From Paenibacillus algorifonticola (GTDB lineage Bacteria > Bacillota > Bacilli > Paenibacillales > Paenibacillaceae), in the NCBI RefSeq assembly GCF_000971975.1, contig NZ_LAQO01000014.1, forward strand, positions 144,268 through 208,267: DNA of 64,000 bases. Direction: 5' to 3'. Position numbers and translations under genes: made by a program. Of the stretch, positions 45,362-53,456 are shown piece after piece (the first letter of the stretch is position 1; every line of letters starts with the position of its first letter). Under the pieces are notes generated by a model that was given only the letters and a program-made list of their open reading frames with translations, was not told the DNA's origin and ran no database searches.

Positions 45362-46575
45362 TTGTCTTTCACCTCTGTTAAGTAGAATTGTGTCTTATTA
45401 TTCAATTGGGAGCCGTAGCGTTCAAGGTGTATAGGTACTCCGCCATATTCTTTAATTTGTGACTTAATAAAGTCTTTGCTTACATGAGAAAAATAAAAAT
45501 TGTGGCCACTATTATCCTTTTTATCAAAAGTTAATACAGACTGATTGATAAATAGGCCTGGACGTTCTTTCATAGAACGGTCGCTGTAATAATATTCTCT
45601 TTTTAAAGTTACGCCTCCCGATGCCCCCGAGTTAAACATATAAAATGAACTAGATACCCCTACCTTAATAGTAGGATCAACAATTAAGTTTTTACCTATT
45701 AGCTTATAAGCAAAAACATATCCCTTCCCAGGTGCAGACTTTTCATTATCTAAATATAATTTTGCATCATCCAAATACTCTGCATAATACCCATCCTTAT
45801 CTGACGGATCGAGAACTAGCAGTTGATCGATTATCACATCATAGGTTTTATCAATATTCACTCGATAAGGAAACTTCACCAAATCGTCTTGCCCAAACAT
45901 AGTAATCATATTATGTCTATGCCACTTCACTTCCGCAGCTGTAGAAGCCCCTTGATCCACCGTCAGCTTCCCGCCACCCGCGAGCTTCAGCAGACGCGTG
46001 ACGATAACAGCCGCTTGTGCCCGAGTTGTCGTCCCATCTGGGTCAATCGTTTCCGCCTTGGCGCCTGTGCGCGACAGCAAGCCTGCGTTCACTGCGCGGA
46101 ACATCAACTCATCCGCCGTTAGCTTTGTGCCGCGATACTCAGCATTTGCTCCGCGTATGGCAAGCTTGGCCATTTCCACGCGCGTTACCTCCTTGCTCAG
46201 ATCGCCCGTAAAATCGCCAGCGGCATAGATTTTCGCATCAGTCAGTGCCATCTGATAGCCTGTATACCACGGCTTGCCCGCAGGAGCAGCCGCTGCCTCT
46301 ACCTTCGTCGTCAACGCGATGACCTTGAGCAGCTCCGCACGCGTAATCGGATTTTGCGGCTTATACGTTTGATCCGGATACCCGTTTAAGATACCCGCCT
46401 TCACCGCAGCTTCAATCGATTCCTTCGCCCAGTGTCCTGAAATATCCTTAAAAACAGGCGCAGCCGCCTGAGCAACTTTAGAATCTCCCGACGATAACGA
46501 CAACGTAACCGTTACCGCCGCCAACACTAGTAATACAATAGAGCCCTTCCACCATTGCGATCCCATTTTCCCCAT
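45346..46575 (-). CDS. SLH-domain surface protein, middle gene of the giant-protein operon
   Basis: About 409 residues: signal peptide (GSIVLLVLAAVTVTLSL), three SLH repeats (about 40-205; FKDISGHWAKESIEAAVKAG, ITRAELLKVIAL, TTRAQAAVIVTRLL), then a C-terminal domain of about 190 residues (from VKWHRHNMITMFGQDDL) that I do not recognise. The SLH repeats should anchor it to the secondary cell-wall polymer, exposing the C-terminal domain. ATG 46575 is chosen because AGAAGG lies 9 nt upstream; longer in-frame starts overlap the gene before. Its stop overlaps the start of the giant gene, so it may be the wall anchor for that protein. Confidence 0.87.
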   Translation of the reverse strand: MGKMGSQWWKGSIVLLVLAAVTVTLSLSSGDSKVAQAAAPVFKDISGHWAKESIEAAVKAGILNGYPDQTYKPQNPITRAELLKVIALTTKVEAAAAPAGKPWYTGYQMALTDAKIYAAGDFTGDLSKEVTRVEMAKLAIRGANAEYRGTKLTADELMFRAVNAGLLSRTGAKAETIDPDGTTTRAQAAVIVTRLLKLAGGGKLTVDQGASTAAEVKWHRHNMITMFGQDDLVKFPYRVNIDKTYDVIIDQLLVLDPSDKDGYYAEYLDDAKLYLDNEKSAPGKGYVFAYKLIGKNLIVDPTIKVGVSSSFYMFNSGASGGVTLKREYYYSDRSMKERPGLFINQSVLTFDKKDNSGHNFYFSHVSKDFIKSQIKEYGGVPIHLERYGSQLNNKTQFYLTEVKDKWAAK

Positions 46576-46600
46576 CTTATTTAACCTTCTTCCCATTAGA

Positions 46601-47602
46601 TTAGTTCGAGTAAATAATAATAGCCAAAGACTTGCTGGCCTCACTTTTGTCCATGATGATTTTCATCCCGTTATAGGTTTTCAACAGTCTAGCCTCTCCC
46701 GCTTTTCCAGCATCCAGCTTCACCGCATCCCGGTAAGCCGCATCCGCAGATTCACCCACATAACGGACCAATAGCTCCATTAACAACTGCTTATGTAATC
46801 CAGGCTTTTCATATAGCCATATCGTCGTTGCTTTTTTCCTGCTGTCATACTCCAACGTTATTTTGTAATCGGCGGGTTTTCCGCTGCCTTTAGGGTTAAG
46901 CAGCACCGTTTGCCCACTAACCATCACATCACCCGAAAAGCTTTCGAGTGACACAACCAACTGCTGCAGCTCTCCAGTCGATGCGTAAGCTGGCTGCTCC
47001 GTCAAACTCCCAACAGTCCGAGCCTGCGCTGACTGCCAATTCAGCAAACGACGAATGACCACAGCCGCTTCCGCCCGCGTCATCTTTCGGTCCATTCCGA
47101 TTTTCCCGGAAGAATTGCCCTTCAGCAAGCCGAGCTGCTTGGACATATAGACATAACCTTTTGCACGCCCTGCCTTTTCCTCACCCGCCGCCCGAACGAA
47201 AAGCCTCGCCGCTTCTCCACGCGTCATTGTTTGATTCGGCTTAAACTTTCCTGAATCATATTCCGCCATCTTCAATAGGCTGAGCTTTAAGCCAACCGCC
47301 AGGTAAGGACGAAACCATCCTCTGTCGTCCTGAAAAGGCGTATCCATGTCCCGCACTTCTAACCGCTGCGCTTTTACAACGGCAGCTAGCAGTTCCGCTC
47401 TGGTTACCAGCTTATCTGGTCGGAATGACCCATCCGCATAACCGCTCACATAACCAGACTCTACCGCCTGCTCGACGGGAATACGAGCCCAATGGCCCTC
47501 AATATCGTTTAGCCGCTGCTTCGCTTCCACCGCCTGTGCATGCAGAACAGGATTAAACGCAAGCGCGACAACAACCGTTAACATAAATTGATTTTTCTTC
47601 AT
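46601..47602 (-). CDS. SLH-domain surface protein, first gene of the giant-protein operon
   Basis: 333 residues with signal peptide (FMLTVVVALAFNPVLHAQA) and three SLH repeats (about 30-200; LNDIEGHWARIPVEQAVESG, VTRAELLAAVVKAQ, MTRAEAAVVIRRLL). An unrecognised C-terminal domain follows (SLESFSGDVMVSGQTVLL, YGVESAD-type region, IIMDKSEASKSL). AAGGAG precedes the ATG. It lies 25 nt upstream of the second SLH gene. Its transcript begins with an unusual terminator-like hairpin, so the whole operon may be controlled by attenuation. Confidence 0.87.
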   Translation of the reverse strand: MKKNQFMLTVVVALAFNPVLHAQAVEAKQRLNDIEGHWARIPVEQAVESGYVSGYADGSFRPDKLVTRAELLAAVVKAQRLEVRDMDTPFQDDRGWFRPYLAVGLKLSLLKMAEYDSGKFKPNQTMTRGEAARLFVRAAGEEKAGRAKGYVYMSKQLGLLKGNSSGKIGMDRKMTRAEAAVVIRRLLNWQSAQARTVGSLTEQPAYASTGELQQLVVSLESFSGDVMVSGQTVLLNPKGSGKPADYKITLEYDSRKKATTIWLYEKPGLHKQLLMELLVRYVGESADAAYRDAVKLDAGKAGEARLLKTYNGMKIIMDKSEASKSLAIIIYSN

Positions 47603-47654
47603 TCCGGGGACTCCTTCATAGGTATAATGGCACAGCCCGTCCCCTCACAAAGCG

Positions 47655-47696
47655 CAAAAAAGCACGCAAAAAACCCAAGGGGATTTAAGCGTGCTT
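47655..47696 (-). terminator. Terminator-like hairpin at the 5' end of the SLH/giant-protein transcript
   Basis: On the minus strand AAGCACGC (47696-47689) pairs perfectly with GCGTGCTT (47667-47660), followed by T residues to 47656. The loop holds its own CCCC-ttg-GGGT fold. The nearest gene on the other side reads away, so no upstream operon needs this terminator. The hairpin starts about 13 nt after the predicted transcription start and lies 54 nt before the SLH start codon: attenuator or 5'-stabilising element. Confidence 0.65.
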
Positions 47697-47715
47697 CGCT
47701 TCATAATTATTTTAT

Positions 47716-47745
47716 ACTTTACCCTATTTTATAAAATATTGTCAA
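47716..47745 (-). promoter_or_regulatory. SigA-type promoter candidate of the SLH/giant-protein operon
   Basis: On the minus strand TTGACA (47745-47740), 18-nt spacer, TAAAGT (47721-47716) in an AT-rich stretch. Transcription would start near 47709, just before the hairpin. The rest of the 47603-48102 gap holds a cre-like site and AT-rich sequence; no gene is supported. Confidence 0.6.
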
Positions 47746-47940
47746 TCCATTTTCCAGCTTTTTTCGCCATAATAACTTTTCTTTCTCCTTAATCCCCTAA
47801 AAAATCGCCGAAGATCTACATTTTATCTGCTTTTCAACGATTCATCTCTTTACGCAAGCTTCTTGAAGCAAGCTATTTTAATTTTGCTCATTCCTCTCTT
47901 ACTTTGAGCTAGTGCTCCCCTTCATACGAAATAGCTTTTT

Positions 47941-47955
47941 TTGAAAGCGATTACA
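47941..47955 (+). promoter_or_regulatory. cre-like CcpA site between the SLH operon and the carboxylesterase
   Basis: TTGAAAGCGATTACA fits the consensus WTGNAANCGNWWNCA at every position. It lies about 190 nt upstream of the esterase start and about 200 nt from the SLH-operon promoter; either could be the target. Confidence 0.6.
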
Positions 47956-48129
47956 AAAAGTCGGATTTGAACATGTTAGATGTCGTTATCGTCGTAGTTG
48001 CATTGAAACCGACTTCTTATAATGAAAAGGCATCATAAAGGAGGGCTGTGACAAAATACCGGGCATCATAGAACACGATCAGGTATCACGGTATTACGGT
48101 AAATGACAACAGAGAGGATGATTGTACAA

Positions 48130-50367
48130 ATGGGGAATGTCAGACAATTGAGCGTTGTTGCTTTGCTGCTCGCCGTTTTATTCGGAAGTATGCCGCTTTA
48201 CAGCTACGCAAGCACGGCGGCACCCGCCGCGGCTGCTGTATCCACCGAAATTCAGTCACTAATGGATCAAGGCATCATTAAAGGCAATGGCAAAGCGATT
48301 GGTGAAAAATATTGGGGCAAGCAGGCGACCCGCGCACAAGCCGCGACGCTGTTTCTCCGTTTAAAAGGCTTGGAGCAGGAAGCTCTTAGCTATACGGGAA
48401 GCGATACCTTTCCTGACGCAGCGCAAGCGGGCAAAGTGCTTCAGCCGCTGGTGAACTATTTGAAAGCTCATCCACATCTCGGATGGCTGGCAGGTGAGGA
48501 TGGTCGCTTCGAGCCACAGCAGGCCGTAACAGCGCAGGAATACGCCCGAGTACTGCTGAAGGCGCTTGGCTATGAAGCTGGCGTTGACTATAAAGAAGCC
48601 GATGTGCTAGCTTTTGCAGCTAAGCAAGGGCTCGCCTCATTGAAGACAAGCGGCAAGCTGACCAATGCCCAGCTTGCAACCGCAACGGCGCAAGTGCTGA
48701 AAGCAAAGCATAAAATCAGCGGCCAAACGCTGGCAGCGATTATAAAAAAACAAGCTGCACAAGCGCCTTTCACTGCTAATGTGACGCAACAGACCGCCTA
48801 TGGCGCAATTAAAGGCGCCAAGGATGAAGTGAGCAGCACGCTTAGCTGGCTCGGCGTGCCTTATGCGAAGGCGCCAGTCGGTGAGCTTCGCTGGCAAGCA
48901 CCACAGGCTCCAGCAGCTTGGACAAGCACACTGGAGACGACCGCTTTCGCTGCGAATTGCACCCAGCTCGCAGCTGGCAAGGCAGCAGGCAGCGAGGACT
49001 GCCTGTATTTGAACATTTGGCGGCCGGCTGACAGCAGCACGAGCCTTCCCGTTCTTGTATTCGCGCACGGCGGCGGCAATATGACTGGCTCCGGCAAAGA
49101 TTTCAAAGGAGACCTGCTTGCCGAAGCGACGAACAGCATCGTCATATCGATCAACTATCGCCTCGGTGCGCTCGGCTTCTTCCAACACCCTTCCCTAGCA
49201 ACAGGCGATGCGGTTCAAGATTCAGGCAACTATGGCCTGCTGGATATTTTCCAGGCGCTCAAATGGGTACAAGGCAACATTGGCGGTTTCGGCGGAGACG
49301 CTGCCAATGTGACGCTTTCCGGCCAATCGGCCGGCGGCCGCGATGTCATGGCGGCCGTCATCTCTCCACTGAGCCAAGGGCTGTTTCAGAAAGCCATTGT
49401 GCTCAGCGGCGGCATGACGACCGCGCCTACGGCGGACGGCGATGCCAAGGTGAACAGCGTGCTGGCGAAGCTGGCCGCTGCGGATGGCACAGCCGCCGAT
49501 GAAGCGGCGGCTGCTAAGTGGGTGGCTGGCCAAACAGCCGAGCAGCTCGCGGCGTATTTGCGCAAGCAGCCTGCTGCGGACCTCGTGCAGCAGTTCGGTG
49601 GAACGGCCATCCGCATGGCGCCGTTCCCGCATTTATTCAGCGATGGCACGGTGCTGCCAGCGGAAGGCTTTGACGTATTGAAGAGCGGCAAATATGCGCA
49701 GCTTCCGATGATTTTGGGCAGCACAGCGACGGAGTTTTCCGCCTTCGCCTTGAGCGATCCCGCATTCGCCGCAGGCTTCGCAGACGGCAGCCTGCTGAAG
49801 GATCCCGTGAAGGGACCTCAATATGCAGCGGCCATCAAATACGGCAGCGAGCTGTATTCCGGCTTCAACGCGGAGCGCGCAGCCGAGGTGCTGACAGCTC
49901 GTTCCGGTCAGCCAGCTGTGTACGCTTACCGTTTCGCATGGGGCACACAGGACGGCGTCATTTCGAGCAGCCTGCAGCAGTTGATCGGCGCAACGCACGG
50001 CGCAGACATGGATTTCATTCTCGGACGCAAAGTCGGTATTGCCGCGTATTTCCCTGACGGCTATTTCTCCGAGCAAAATGAGCCTGGACGCAATGAGCTG
50101 ACAGCAGCTATTCACGGGTACTGGAAAAACTTCCTCTACACCGGCAATCCAAATGCCAGTTCCCTGCCAGCATGGACGCCTTGGACAGCGAAGGATGGCG
50201 CTGATCGCATTTTGCGTCTGGATGCCTCGAATGAGAATCAGACCATTCATATGTCGAATGAATATTATAAGAAAGCGGACGTGCTTTCCCGTATGGAAAA
50301 GGAGCTTCCAGCCGATACCTTAAAGCTTCTACAAGAAAGCGTATTGGCAGGCAGATTTTTCTGGTAA
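48130..50367 (+). CDS. Exported type-B carboxylesterase with SLH-like N-terminal region
   Basis: About 745 residues: signal peptide (VVALLLAVLFGSMPLYSYA), a region of about 170 residues resembling degenerate SLH repeats (IQSLMDQGIIKGNGKAIG, ATRAQAATLFLRL, FEPQQAVTAQEYARVLLKAL), then an esterase domain of the carboxylesterase type B family. The oxyanion-hole stretch is FAHGGGNMTGSG. The catalytic triad is S400 in GQSAGG, E535 in TATEFSAF and H623 in IGATHGADMDF. SEDCLYLNIWRP is a family signature. The start is uncertain: ATG 48130 (GAGAGG 12 nt upstream), 48118 or 48103. An ester substrate in plant polymers is plausible given the neighbouring xylanase, but that is inference. Confidence 0.88.
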   Translation: MGNVRQLSVVALLLAVLFGSMPLYSYASTAAPAAAAVSTEIQSLMDQGIIKGNGKAIGEKYWGKQATRAQAATLFLRLKGLEQEALSYTGSDTFPDAAQAGKVLQPLVNYLKAHPHLGWLAGEDGRFEPQQAVTAQEYARVLLKALGYEAGVDYKEADVLAFAAKQGLASLKTSGKLTNAQLATATAQVLKAKHKISGQTLAAIIKKQAAQAPFTANVTQQTAYGAIKGAKDEVSSTLSWLGVPYAKAPVGELRWQAPQAPAAWTSTLETTAFAANCTQLAAGKAAGSEDCLYLNIWRPADSSTSLPVLVFAHGGGNMTGSGKDFKGDLLAEATNSIVISINYRLGALGFFQHPSLATGDAVQDSGNYGLLDIFQALKWVQGNIGGFGGDAANVTLSGQSAGGRDVMAAVISPLSQGLFQKAIVLSGGMTTAPTADGDAKVNSVLAKLAAADGTAADEAAAAKWVAGQTAEQLAAYLRKQPAADLVQQFGGTAIRMAPFPHLFSDGTVLPAEGFDVLKSGKYAQLPMILGSTATEFSAFALSDPAFAAGFADGSLLKDPVKGPQYAAAIKYGSELYSGFNAERAAEVLTARSGQPAVYAYRFAWGTQDGVISSSLQQLIGATHGADMDFILGRKVGIAAYFPDGYFSEQNEPGRNELTAAIHGYWKNFLYTGNPNASSLPAWTPWTAKDGADRILRLDASNENQTIHMSNEYYKKADVLSRMEKELPADTLKLLQESVLAGRFFW

Positions 50368-50448
50368 GCGGTATACGCAGCGCTAAGCATGTAGTGTAGT
50401 GTAAATTGGTGATAGACACAGCCTTGCATCGACATGCCTGCAACGATA

Positions 50449-50500
50449 AAAAAAGCCAACAGCCCGGCAGCGTCCATTCAGGACAGCTGCCGGGCTGTTG
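50449..50500. terminator. Strong bidirectional terminator
   Basis: CAACAGCCCGGCAGC (50457-50471) is perfectly complementary to GCTGCCGGGCTGTTG (50486-50500). On the minus strand GCTTTTTTT follows, ending the lipoprotein transcript; on the plus strand it ends the esterase transcript with a weaker T-rich tail. Confidence 0.9.
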
Positions 50501-50534
50501 ATGCTTTATTTTCAACCGCAAATATCGCGCTTGC

Positions 50535-51188
50535 TTATTTAAACGTAACGGAGCCGATTACATCGTCCGTCGTTTTTTTCGTTTCATCATCCATGTAAGT
50601 CGTAATCAGGTTGAACGCATAACCTTCCAGAATCGTGCTGTAGTAATGCTGCGTAACCGTCATTTCGCCTGCTTTGATTGTGACTTCCATCATATCAAAA
50701 TCTTTGCCGCCAACTGTCGTCGAGACGATATCTTTGTATTCGTAAGGCAATTGGCTCTCGACCATGAATTTTTTGGATGCTTCCAAATAATCTTTGCCTG
50801 TTTTGATGCCCTGCAGCATACTCAGCTTTTCCGCAATCGCCATAACGGACGAGCCTGTCTGCTCTCCGCCAATCGGATATTGTGAAGCCATCAAGAGATT
50901 AAGTGTCTTCGTTTGAGCGTAATCCAGCTGTTTTTTCTTTTTCTCATCGTTGCCGACAATCGCTTCTCCAACCTCGCTCGTCAGTTGGTTCATCGTTTCA
51001 GCATCTTGATATTCCCACTCTTCCGGGAAGTTCAGCGACACGCCAAAATATTCATTGCTATACGTTCCTTTTGCTGTCGTGCCTAAATCAACGTTTTTCG
51101 TGCTGCCTCCGCATGCTGCAACCAATACAGCTACCAGCACGAGCAGCAGCGACAAGGAACCTAGCTTCTTTTTCGACATTTTAGACAT
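50535..51188 (-). CDS. Lipoprotein of unknown function
   Basis: 217-residue lipoprotein with signal sequence LGSLSLLLVLVAVLVAAC and lipobox VAAC. The mature domain (NEYFGVSLNFPEEWEYQDAE, VGGKDFDMMEVTI, VTQHYYSTILEGYAFNLITTYMD in parts) has the look of a PsbP/Mog1-like alpha-beta fold found in many small Bacillota lipoproteins. The function is unknown. GGAGGG lies 4 nt before the ATG at 51188 and a second ATG follows three codons later. It precedes nothing on its strand; the regulator gene upstream is 93 nt away and may be co-transcribed. Confidence 0.82.
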   Translation of the reverse strand: MSKMSKKKLGSLSLLLVLVAVLVAACGGSTKNVDLGTTAKGTYSNEYFGVSLNFPEEWEYQDAETMNQLTSEVGEAIVGNDEKKKKQLDYAQTKTLNLLMASQYPIGGEQTGSSVMAIAEKLSMLQGIKTGKDYLEASKKFMVESQLPYEYKDIVSTTVGGKDFDMMEVTIKAGEMTVTQHYYSTILEGYAFNLITTYMDDETKKTTDDVIGSVTFK

Positions 51189-51281
51189 AATACCCTCCGA
51201 TAAATATTCTCTATTTGTATACTTCGAAAGTGTAGCATAGACCCTATTATTTTCCACCTACAAAAAACTATAGGTTGATAT

Positions 51282-52049
51282 TTACAAATAAGTGTATTTA
51301 CTAGCGATAGATACCGCTTCCGTACTCGACTGCACACCAAGCTTCTCAAAAATCATGCGCTTATGATGATTGACGGTGCTCTCCTTAATTTTCAGCTTCA
51401 ATGCGATCGCTTTGACCTTCATTCCCTGTGAAATCAGCTGCAGCACCTTAAGCTGGCGTTCCGTTAATTGCACCGTTCCCAGCCCCAGCTCCAAATCCTC
51501 CGCAGCCTGCTGTTTGTCATAACGGTACAGCATGTCGGTTGGAATCAGCTTGGCAATGGCAATCAGCTCGCTTTTCATATCCGCATTAATCGTGGACACA
51601 TCCAAATAACCGACCGTTCCCCCATTCACCTCAAGAGGTGTAGAGAAGCAGTGCCAGCTTTGAAAAAGAGGGCTTCCATGCTGCTCCGGCAGCAAATATA
51701 CCGGCCCATTCGATGCCATCGCTGCTGAAATCGCATTGACACCACAGCTCTTTTCGGTGAAAAACATGCCGAGTCGCAGCTTTGATCTGGTAACCGTCTG
51801 TTTCAAATTGTCGCTGTAATCCATAGCAAGCAAGACGCCCTCTGCGTCGGTCAACAGAAATAAATAATTGCCCGTGAGATGATCCTTAATGGTAGAAAGG
51901 CTATCATGGAAAGCCGTGATCAACGGTTTATTTTGAAGGGAAATGCTTTCGAATTGCTGCTTGGGGGCGAACGAAGCGGTGGACTTGCGATATTCTTCTA
52001 TGTGCCCTCCACCCCACTGCTGGCGCAGAGTCTTGATCGTTTGTGACAT
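51282..52049 (-). CDS. GAF-LuxR transcriptional regulator (AcoR-like sensor joined to a LuxR helix-turn-helix)
   Basis: 255 residues. Residues about 55-170 resemble the GAF-type sensor of AcoR/DhaR-like activators: LTDAEGVLLAMDYSD, GMFFTEKSCGVNAISAAM, PVYLLPEQHGSPLFQSW, STPLEVNGGTVGYLDVS. The C-terminus (about 192-250) is a LuxR/GerE domain: LTERQLKVLQLISQGMKVKAIA and KESTVNHHKRMIFEKLGV. The sigma-54 AAA+ domain that normally follows this kind of sensor is absent, so the protein should act with ordinary sigma factors. The ligand is unknown. Neighbours give no clear target. Confidence 0.85.
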   Translation of the reverse strand: MSQTIKTLRQQWGGGHIEEYRKSTASFAPKQQFESISLQNKPLITAFHDSLSTIKDHLTGNYLFLLTDAEGVLLAMDYSDNLKQTVTRSKLRLGMFFTEKSCGVNAISAAMASNGPVYLLPEQHGSPLFQSWHCFSTPLEVNGGTVGYLDVSTINADMKSELIAIAKLIPTDMLYRYDKQQAAEDLELGLGTVQLTERQLKVLQLISQGMKVKAIALKLKIKESTVNHHKRMIFEKLGVQSSTEAVSIASKYTYL

Positions 52050-52185
52050 GGTCGTGCTATTCCTCCTTGCTTAACTGACCCTGTTCTCTGGTAAAAATAA
52101 CAAAAGCTGCTCTTATAGTTATCGGCTGCGAATGGAAAAACTTAAATCCGTCTAGTATTGGCTCACCAGCGAAAACGTAGTCAGC

Positions 52186-52527
52186 TTGTGGATCGGCGTC
52201 GCGGACGAGCACTTTGGCAATTATATTAATCAGGACGAGCATGGAGAAGATTGTGGCTTCTGTCAAGATATTGGCGGATGGTATGATGTGGATTTCACTT
52301 CTATTTATGTGCTGGAGGAGCCCGTTGATCTGATGCCTGTCATTGAAGAGATCCCTTTTAGCGAATGTTACGAGGAGGCGCTGTTGAAAAAATGCCAAGA
52401 GCTTGGCATTACGAAGGCGAATGCAGCCGTTTCTATTTTGAACGAAGCCTACGCCTTCGATGATCCTGCCAAGTCGTTCACTGGCTTGAAGTTTGTCGAG
52501 GTATTTCCTTATACGTATACGTTTTAG
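52186..52527 (+). CDS. Imm22-family immunity protein, 5' end probably lost
   Basis: 113 residues matching the Imm22 (DUF4284) immunity family of polymorphic toxin systems: WIGVADEHFGNYI, the core CGFCQDIGGWYDVDF, IPFSECYEEALLKKCQELGITKANA and TGLKFVEVF. No ATG or GTG start exists in frame before these motifs; the frame is open back to a stop at 52153 (reading ENVVSLWIG), and TTG 52186 has no ribosome binding site. The gene was probably truncated at its first codons. Base composition is like the host, unlike the next two genes. No cognate toxin of full length is present. Confidence 0.7.
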   Translation: MWIGVADEHFGNYINQDEHGEDCGFCQDIGGWYDVDFTSIYVLEEPVDLMPVIEEIPFSECYEEALLKKCQELGITKANAAVSILNEAYAFDDPAKSFTGLKFVEVFPYTYTF

Positions 52528-52552
52528 ATGATAAGGGACTGATTAATACAGA

Positions 52553-52924
52553 ATGGGCTTATTCTTATTTAAAGATTTGGTTAAATCAGGAACTAAACAA
52601 ACCGTTAAAGCTACTGCTAAAAATGTAACAACAACATTATCAGAACATGCGATTAAAAGAGCACTTGAGTGGGGTATTTCAGAATTTGTGTTGGATGATT
52701 TATTGGCTGGAAAATCAGCATTGTATGTTGGTGCCGTACACTATGATGATATAATAGAGAAATCTAGAATTATACATGACCCAGGGACTGGTAATACAGT
52801 TGTATTGGCAAAATACTCTAACGATGTTATAACCGTTTATAGAGATTCAGACGGTGCCGCAGCTCGACGAGTTAAAGAAGGAAGATGGAAGAAAGCAAGC
52901 TGGATATTTGACTTAATTAAATAA
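52553..52924 (+). CDS. Orphan toxin C-terminal domain-like protein
   Basis: 123 residues with no signal peptide. The core HAIKRALEWGISEFVLDDLL, followed by SRIIHDPGTGNTVVLAK, VITVYRDSDG and KEGRW, resembles the small BECR/DUF4258-like RNase domains found at the C-termini of polymorphic toxins; that assignment is tentative. The N-terminal 30 residues are Thr/Lys-rich like a linker. It is AT-rich relative to the surroundings, has only a weak AAGGGA far upstream, and is flanked by immunity-like genes. It may be a toxin tip left after loss of the delivery domains. Confidence 0.55.
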   Translation: MGLFLFKDLVKSGTKQTVKATAKNVTTTLSEHAIKRALEWGISEFVLDDLLAGKSALYVGAVHYDDIIEKSRIIHDPGTGNTVVLAKYSNDVITVYRDSDGAAARRVKEGRWKKASWIFDLIK

Positions 52925-52951
52925 CAGTTTATATGAAAGAGTTGATTCTAT

Positions 52952-53350
52952 TTGGTCACTTTACGAGATATAAATTCTTTATTGAAGACTTTTGTTGAAT
53001 TTGAATTCATTTATCACATACCAGGAGAGTATGAAGGAAATGAGCTTAAAATTACTTTTCATGAAAATAATCAAGTAGTTACAACATTAACAATTGACTG
53101 GACAAATATTACGCTTAATCATTTCATTCAATTAATGAAAGACTTTCCTGGTGAAAAATACAAAAAACATTTCACTCACTTTGATAAGGATTTCGAGCTG
53201 CAATGGCTGCATGAGTACGGATCGGATCTTTACATACTCTATTTCGAGTACAAAGGCCTTTTCTTACCACCGATAAAAGTAAATAAAGAAATCCTCCATA
53301 CTTTTGGGGATGCGCTAGAAAACGAAATGCATTCTGCCCCAAAGTTATAA
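52952..53350 (+). CDS. Small hypothetical protein, possible immunity protein to the preceding toxin-like gene
   Basis: 132 residues, acidic and aromatic-rich (LLKTFVEFEFIYHIPGEYEG, HFTHFDKDFELQWLHEYG, LYILYFEYKGLFLPP), soluble. I do not recognise the family. The composition and size are typical of immunity proteins. It follows the toxin-like ORF by 27 nt, is the most AT-rich gene of the window and is followed by a terminator. The start appears to be TTG 52952, with a weak site in front. Confidence 0.5.
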   Translation: MVTLRDINSLLKTFVEFEFIYHIPGEYEGNELKITFHENNQVVTTLTIDWTNITLNHFIQLMKDFPGEKYKKHFTHFDKDFELQWLHEYGSDLYILYFEYKGLFLPPIKVNKEILHTFGDALENEMHSAPKL

Positions 53351-53400
53351 TTAAACCGATTTATTTTTAAACTACTTAAAAATCTATGCTGTTTCGATTA

Positions 53401-53443
53401 AGTGAGCTTTTTTCGATCAAATCGAGAAATAGCTCGCTTTTTT
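53401..53443 (+). terminator. Rho-independent terminator of the toxin/immunity island
   Basis: AGTGAGCT (53401) pairs with AGCTCGCT (53431-53438), with a further TTTTCGAT/ATCGAGAA inner stem, followed by TTTTTT. It lies 50 nt past the last island gene. Confidence 0.75.
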
Positions 53444-53456
53444 ATTAGACGGATTT

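Noticed and set aside
52057..52398. Minus-strand frame of 113 residues opposite the Imm22 gene
   Set aside because: It is antisense to a region with clear Imm22 motifs and has no features of its own.
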